This document shows, one piece after another, positions 29,349-33,560 of a stretch of 33,560 nt of DNA. Where the stretch lies: NCBI GenBank assembly GCA_028821475.1, contig JAPPGB010000070.1:1-33560 (forward strand), written 5' to 3'. The position numbers were made by a program, and so were the translations under genes. Numbering within the stretch: the first letter of the stretch is position 1; the number at the start of each line of letters is the position of its first letter. The notes beneath the pieces were generated by a model that did no database searches, had not been told where the DNA came from, and was given only the letters and a program-made list of their open reading frames with translations. Source of the stretch: Spirochaetaceae bacterium. Lineage in GTDB: Bacteria > Spirochaetota > Spirochaetia > SZUA-6 > Bin103.

Positions 29349-30914
29349 TTGAAGTTGTACATATTCCACTACCACCTGCTGCCCGGCGGCGTCACCACGG
29401 TGATCCGCGACGGCGCCCGCGCCATGCTCGCCCATCGCGGGCTGTTTCCCGGCCTGACCCGGCTGGTCGTGGTCGCCGGTGGGGAGAACGACGGGGGGCT
29501 TGGCGCGCATGGCGGGTGCGACCAGCCGCTGGGTCGCCGCCGACTCGATGCAGTGGCGTACGACGACGCGCCGGCCACCATCGGCGGGCGGCGGCAGCTC
29601 GCCGACCTGCTGCTGCGCCGTTTCGGGGACGGCGTGTGGTGGATCCACAACCACCATCTGGCCAAGAACACACGCTTCACCGGCGCGGTGTTGATGGCCG
29701 CCGCGGCCGGGCATCCGATGATTCTGCAGATTCACGACTTTCCGGAGAACGCGCGGCCGGCGAACCTGGCACGCCTGCACGACGAGGTGCCCGCTTCTCC
29801 CTACCCGAGCGGCGACAACGTGCGCTACGCGGTGCTGAACCGGCGCGATCACGACGCTCTCGCCGGCGCCGGCTGTCCGGGCGAACGCGTCGCCCTGCTC
29901 GCCAACCCGGTGCGACCGGCTGCCCCGGTTCCGGCGCCCGCAGCGGCAACGGCGCGGGCGGCGCGCGCCCGGTTGGCCGAGTCCGGCGCGGCCGGCCGCT
30001 CGGCCGGGACCGGTACGCTCGATCGCGGCCGGCCCCTGTGGCTCTACCCGGTGCGCGTGCGGCGCCGCAAGAACGTGCTGGAGGCGGGCCTGCTGGCACG
30101 GCTCGCCGGCGCCAACCTGGTAGTCACGCTGCCCGCCTCATCCGCTGCCGAGACCGCATATTCGCGTGAAGTAGAGCGGCTTTACGGCGACGGCGCCATC
30201 CCCGGCCTGTACGGCGTCGGCGATCGGCTGGACGCTCTCGGGCTGGCATTCGACGACCTGCTGGCCGCGGCCCACCTGATTGTGTCGCCGTCGGTGGAAG
30301 AGGGGTTCGGCTTCCAGTTCGTCAACGCCCTGCAGTGGCGGCGTCCCCTGCTGGCGCGCCGGCTGCCGGTGCTCGACGACCTGCAGGGGCTGCTCGACGG
30401 CTATCCGGCCGCCCTCTACGACGCCGTGCGCTGTCCGCTGACGAGCAGCGAAAGGAACGGCCTGCGCGCCGCCTACGAACCGGCCGCCCAGCGCGCCACG
30501 CGCCTGCTCCCGGGCGCCGCCGGCGAACACCTGCGCGCCGAACTGGACACCATCCTGTCGGGCGACACCGTGGACTTCTCCTACCTCGGCACCGCGCAAC
30601 AGGCCGCCCTGCTGCGGCGCTGCGGCGACCGCGGCGTGGCGCGCGAGTTGCGCCACGCCAACGCCGCGTTACTCGACACCGTACGGTCGCTGCCGCAACG
30701 GCCGCTTCCCGACCGCGACCAGCCGATCGAGGCGGCGTTCGGCGAGGCGGCATTCGCCCGGCGCGCCGCCGCCCTGCTCGCGCCGCTGCTCGCACGCGGC
30801 GGAGCGAGCCGGACGCCGCCCGCGGACGGCGCAACACGCGCCGTCATCGACCCCGCTGCCGTGCAGCGCACGTTCGCAAAACCTGCCGCGCTGCGGCTGC
30901 TCATGGAGCGTTGA
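29349..30914 (+). CDS. Glycosyltransferase, GT-B fold (family 1/4-like)
   Basis: 521 residues. The N-terminal half starts 'KLYIFHYHLLPGGVTTVIRD', the glycine-rich acceptor-side loop of GT4 enzymes. The C-terminal half has 'LYPVRVRRRKNVLEAGLLAR', corresponding to the R-x4-K motif, and 'SPSVEEGFGFQFVNAL', corresponding to the E-x7-E motif, in which the second Glu is replaced by Asn. A further 170 C-terminal residues after the catalytic part, rich in Ala, Arg and Leu, are not recognised. TTG start with GAGGG eight bases upstream. Cytoplasmic; acceptor and donor unknown. A small membrane protein gene follows after 16 bases. Confidence 0.7.
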   Translation: MKLYIFHYHLLPGGVTTVIRDGARAMLAHRGLFPGLTRLVVVAGGENDGGLGAHGGCDQPLGRRRLDAVAYDDAPATIGGRRQLADLLLRRFGDGVWWIHNHHLAKNTRFTGAVLMAAAAGHPMILQIHDFPENARPANLARLHDEVPASPYPSGDNVRYAVLNRRDHDALAGAGCPGERVALLANPVRPAAPVPAPAAATARAARARLAESGAAGRSAGTGTLDRGRPLWLYPVRVRRRKNVLEAGLLARLAGANLVVTLPASSAAETAYSREVERLYGDGAIPGLYGVGDRLDALGLAFDDLLAAAHLIVSPSVEEGFGFQFVNALQWRRPLLARRLPVLDDLQGLLDGYPAALYDAVRCPLTSSERNGLRAAYEPAAQRATRLLPGAAGEHLRAELDTILSGDTVDFSYLGTAQQAALLRRCGDRGVARELRHANAALLDTVRSLPQRPLPDRDQPIEAAFGEAAFARRAAALLAPLLARGGASRTPPADGATRAVIDPAAVQRTFAKPAALRLLMER

Positions 30915-30930
30915 ACCAGGAGGATAACCG

Positions 30931-31542
30931 ATGCTTGCCAAGCTCTCTCAATACCTGCCCTTCGTACTGATCGCCATACTGCTGCTCAGCCAGTTTCAGC
31001 GCGGCCTGACCCGTTCCGGCACCGGCTCGCCGAGCGCCGCGCGGCGCACCGTCACCATGCTGGGGGCCGGCATGGTGCTCGGCATGTGGATCGCGGTGCT
31101 GTTCCTGATACGTATCGGCGCGCCCGACTGGACCGGCGTCCTGCCGTTCGCCGCCGCCGCGGGGGTGGTCTACCTGCTGCGCAAGAAACTCACGGCATTC
31201 CCGACCCACTGCCGGTACTGCGGCATCCGCCTGCCGCTGCGCATCACCTTCGGCCTCGACGCGGCCGCCACTGCCCGCTACGAGGAAGGCTCCTGCCCCG
31301 CCCCCGGGTGCACCGGCGCCGGGCCGGCCGAGTTGGCCATCCCCGAAGCCGGGCCGGCCACCGTCGAGCCCGCGCCCGGCGCACCGGACGCCGCGCAACC
31401 CGGTGCCTCACCTGCGCCGCCTGCCGCCGGTGAGGCACCGCCCGAAGAGGGCGCGCCGTCCGGCGGAACGGGAACGACCACGCCTGACGCCGGCGACGCG
31501 CCGGACCGGCCGCGGGACGTGCCGCCCGGCCCGCCGGCATAG
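30931..31542 (+). CDS. Small membrane protein with Cys4 motif and disordered tail
   Basis: 203 residues, no named family recognised. Three hydrophobic segments (about 9-22, 41-63, 67-84) are followed by 'THCRYCGIRLP' (C94, C97) and 'SCPAPGC' (C122, C127), a possible zinc ribbon just after the membrane. Residues 128-203 are nearly all Pro, Ala, Gly, Glu and Asp. The start is secure: AGGAGG lies seven bases before the ATG. It probably forms an operon with the glycosyltransferase. The last 265 bases are antisense to the 3' end of the dehydrogenase gene. Confidence 0.6.
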   Translation: MLAKLSQYLPFVLIAILLLSQFQRGLTRSGTGSPSAARRTVTMLGAGMVLGMWIAVLFLIRIGAPDWTGVLPFAAAAGVVYLLRKKLTAFPTHCRYCGIRLPLRITFGLDAAATARYEEGSCPAPGCTGAGPAELAIPEAGPATVEPAPGAPDAAQPGASPAPPAAGEAPPEEGAPSGGTGTTTPDAGDAPDRPRDVPPGPPA

Positions 31543-33239
31543 CCGAACGCGGCGCGGCACAGCTCCTCTGCCGCGGAGGTCCAGCGGCATCCGCTGCCCA
31601 GCGCGCGCCGCCACTCCGGGCGCTTGGCGGCCAGTTCGTCGAGCGTGCTGAGCCCCAGGCCGCGCGCGAACGGCAGCACCACCATCTTGCCGGTGATGCG
31701 CCCCTCGGCCACCGCCTGCACCGCGGCGCCGCCGTGACCGAGGTCGGCCAGGGCGCCGAGCACGGCGGCCGTGTCCAGCGTGCCGTCCGCTACCCGCGCC
31801 AGGGTCTGCTCCGTGACCGCGAGCGGCGACCCGGTGGTCCCCGCCACGCGCACGCCGCCGCCGGCGACCAGGTGCAGCGGGATGCGCGCCACGCTGCCCT
31901 CCGCCACGCCGGCAAACACGTTCAGGTAGCCGCCGCCGCGCAGGAACGGGGCCGCCTGTTCGGCCGCGACGGCGGAAGGTGCCAGCAGCACGACGTCGTC
32001 GAACCCGTCACCGGCGAGGCCCGACACTCGCTGCTCCAGGGGACCTCCCTCGCCGCCAACCTGCAGCAGGTGGGGCGCTGGCAGGCCGAGTGCCGCGACG
32101 CGCTCGCCGAGCGCAGCCAGCCGCCGCTCGGACAGATCGGTAACCAGCACCGTTGCCGGCGGATGTGGCTGCGACAGGGCGAGCAGCACGTGCATCTGGC
32201 CCATCGGGCCGCCGCCGCCCACGAACCACGCCCGCCCGCCCGGCACCAGTCCCTCGCGCGCCGCACCAGCGTATGCCGGCGCCACGCTGCCGTCGCCGCG
32301 ACCAACCACGCGAATTCCCTGGTAGTGGATGCGCCCGATGTCGCACGCCAGGTGGCGCCGTTCGCCGCCGGCGGCGTCGGCGACGTGCACGCTGACCACG
32401 GCGTGGCGCGGCAGGTCCGCGAACAACCGCGCCATCCACCGGTCTCCGGGCGGCGTGCCGGCGACCACCACGTCGTCGGCGCCGCGCGGAACAGGTTCGT
32501 CCCGGCACTCCAGCGGGATGTCCAGCCGCGCGCACCACGCCTCGACGGCCGCCCGGTTGGCGCGGTTCAGACCGCCGGCCTGCACCTGCCGCGGCGGCGG
32601 AGCATCGCGCTCGGGCGGCGGCAGAGGCACACCGAGCCGCTCCGGGACCGCGCCGAACGCGACCCCGGCAAGGTCGAGCGGCGGCTGATCGGCGAATCCC
32701 GCCAGGCGCAGCGTTCCACCGCTGCGCAGGTGGGTGCGGGCAGCGATCCGGTAAGCCGCCAGCACGCAGGTCCAGGGCTCGATCAGCGCCGCCTCGACCG
32801 TACCCACCCGGTCCGGCAGCGGCACCAGGTAGCAGCCCTCGTCGCCGTCCAGCACCTCCTTGCCCAGTACCACGTACTCGGCCAGCGCGCCGGCGAGCTG
32901 GTAGCCCACCGCCAGCGTGCGTCCGCGGTAGTAGACATCCGGCTGCAGGATGTAGCGCCCGCCGAGCCGCACCTGGCCGCGGCGCCGCTCCCCGACCCCG
33001 ACCACGGTGAGCGCCACCTCGTGCCCCGGCGTTACGGGCCGTGCCGCCAGGTCGCGGCCGCGCAGCCGGGCGTGGCCGGCGCCCGCGCGCACCAGCTTGG
33101 CGTCGGAGAAGCACACGCCAACCGCGTCCACGCGCGCCACCACGTCGTCCTCGCCGTGCTCCGGAAACGGTATCTCGTCGGGGGCGTCTCCACGTCCGAA
33201 GCGTTCGAAGCCGGTGCCCTTGATCTGCCAGGCGCGCAT
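31278..33239 (-). CDS. Zinc-type alcohol dehydrogenase-like protein, large form
   Basis: 653 residues from the ATG at 33239 (GGAG close upstream; ATG at 33269 also possible). The GroES-like part has 'VGVCFSDAKLVRAG' (C43), 'PVTPGHEV' (H73/E74) and 'EPWTCVLAAYR' (E154), the catalytic-zinc ligand pattern of medium-chain dehydrogenases. The NAD(P)-binding Rossmann fold is 'GGRAWFVGGGGPMGQMHVLL' (residues 335-354). Between them lie about 170 extra residues, including a second Rossmann-like strand-turn ('SGGTLRLAGFA') and 'GADDVVVAGTPPGDRW'. Conserved sequence ends near 568 ('AAFGYAGG'); an 85-residue Gly/Ala/Pro/Ser tail follows, antisense to the membrane protein gene. Substrate unknown, perhaps a sugar alcohol or sugar phosphate as in sorbose-phosphate reductases. 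Confidence 0.75.
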   Translation of the reverse strand: MRAWQIKGTGFERFGRGDAPDEIPFPEHGEDDVVARVDAVGVCFSDAKLVRAGAGHARLRGRDLAARPVTPGHEVALTVVGVGERRRGQVRLGGRYILQPDVYYRGRTLAVGYQLAGALAEYVVLGKEVLDGDEGCYLVPLPDRVGTVEAALIEPWTCVLAAYRIAARTHLRSGGTLRLAGFADQPPLDLAGVAFGAVPERLGVPLPPPERDAPPPRQVQAGGLNRANRAAVEAWCARLDIPLECRDEPVPRGADDVVVAGTPPGDRWMARLFADLPRHAVVSVHVADAAGGERRHLACDIGRIHYQGIRVVGRGDGSVAPAYAGAAREGLVPGGRAWFVGGGGPMGQMHVLLALSQPHPPATVLVTDLSERRLAALGERVAALGLPAPHLLQVGGEGGPLEQRVSGLAGDGFDDVVLLAPSAVAAEQAAPFLRGGGYLNVFAGVAEGSVARIPLHLVAGGGVRVAGTTGSPLAVTEQTLARVADGTLDTAAVLGALADLGHGGAAVQAVAEGRITGKMVVLPFARGLGLSTLDELAAKRPEWRRALGSGCRWTSAAEELCRAAFGYAGGPGGTSRGRSGASPASGVVVPVPPDGAPSSGGASPAAGGAGEAPGCAASGAPGAGSTVAGPASGMANSAGPAPVHPGAGQEPSS

Positions 33240-33487
33240 GCGCTCCGGAAGCGGTTCGGCAAGCAGCATGAAGCAATGAGCGTCACGCACCGCCTCCCGG
33301 TCAAGCTGAACCACCCGTACCGCGGTTAGGCACCGTGTTGGATCATTTCTTCCCAACGTCGCGCGGGCGGACCCGAGTCGCCGGCATCCGCACCGGGAAC
33401 GGAGGCGCTGCGAGGCCAGGAATCGCTCACCGCCGGTGCCCGAGCCCCTGGTGGCACGGAGTTTGCTTGTTTGTCGGCAGGAGAACC

Positions 33488-33560
33488 TGACCGTGAGACC
33501 TTCCATGACCGTGAGACCTTCCATGACCGTGAGACCTTCCATGACCGTGAGACCTTCCAT
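33488..33560. repeat. 18-bp perfect tandem repeats at window edge
   Basis: The unit TGACCGTGAGACCTTCCA repeats four times without a mismatch (33488-33505, 33506-33523, 33524-33541, 33542-33559) and runs off the window. On the minus strand it would read as repeated MEGLTV, but it lies upstream of the dehydrogenase start and need not be coding. The preceding 33240-33487 shows no gene. Confidence 0.95.

Noticed and set aside
31734-33329. 531-codon plus-strand frame antisense to the dehydrogenase
   Set aside because: The minus strand carries the zinc-ligand and NAD-binding motifs; the plus-strand product has no recognisable domain.

Overview
The window is GC-rich bacterial chromosomal DNA with Shine-Dalgarno-led genes, frequent GTG and TTG starts and overlapping operons. 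Mature N-termini such as 'AAGEEE' after the signal peptides of the solute-binding proteins resemble those of Spirochaetota, and the double-membrane-type transporters fit that. The taxon is an inference, because the window has no rRNA or other marker gene.

Left part (about 1-18,400) is an accessory region built around three paralogous peptide-type ABC importer operons. Each has a family-5 solute-binding protein, a DppB-like permease and a DppC-like permease: operon 1 at 1-3708 (+, cut at the left edge), operon 2 at 7392-11258 (-) and operon 3 at 13485-17381 (-). None carries ATPase genes in the window. All three have a stem-loop between the binding-protein gene and the first permease gene. Operons 2 and 3 also share a leader of about 200 nt with three matching hairpins and a tiny leader ORF behind a very strong ribosome-binding site. 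Decayed pieces of a fourth or further copy remain (DppC C-terminus near 6.1 kb, binding-protein fragment near 12.0 kb). A dispersed repeat occurs beside the DppC relic and upstream of the operon 2 leader.

Between the operons lie toxin-antitoxin-like modules and gene relics: Xre/RES (3.9-4.9 kb), an AbrB-type antitoxin relic (5.0-5.15 kb), DUF433/DUF5615 (5.3-5.9 kb), an aldo/keto reductase relic, a DUF6883/DUF4926 pair (6.7-7.3 kb), a Uma2-type nuclease-like protein (12.2-13.2 kb), two relics of AAA-ATPase/PD-(D/E)XK proteins, and a MNT-type nucleotidyltransferase with a very short downstream ORF (17.9-18.4 kb).

Right part (18.5-33.5 kb) looks more stable and is uniformly GC-rich. It holds a GHKL ATPase with an Ig-like domain (-), a thiamine-diphosphate enzyme of the acetolactate synthase group (-), a 79-bp tandem repeat block, and the glycine cleavage operon gcvT-gcvH-gcvPA-gcvPB (+). 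A CPA2 cation/proton antiporter with CBS domains, a glycosyltransferase, a small membrane protein with a Cys4 motif, and a large zinc-type alcohol dehydrogenase (-) follow. The dehydrogenase overlaps the membrane protein gene tail-to-tail by 265 bp. The window ends in perfect 18-bp tandem repeats.

The strongest candidate for something undescribed is the conserved structured leader with its leader peptide in front of the two binding-protein genes. Next are the Xre/RES pair with an apparent stop-codon loss and the GHKL/Ig-like ATPase.
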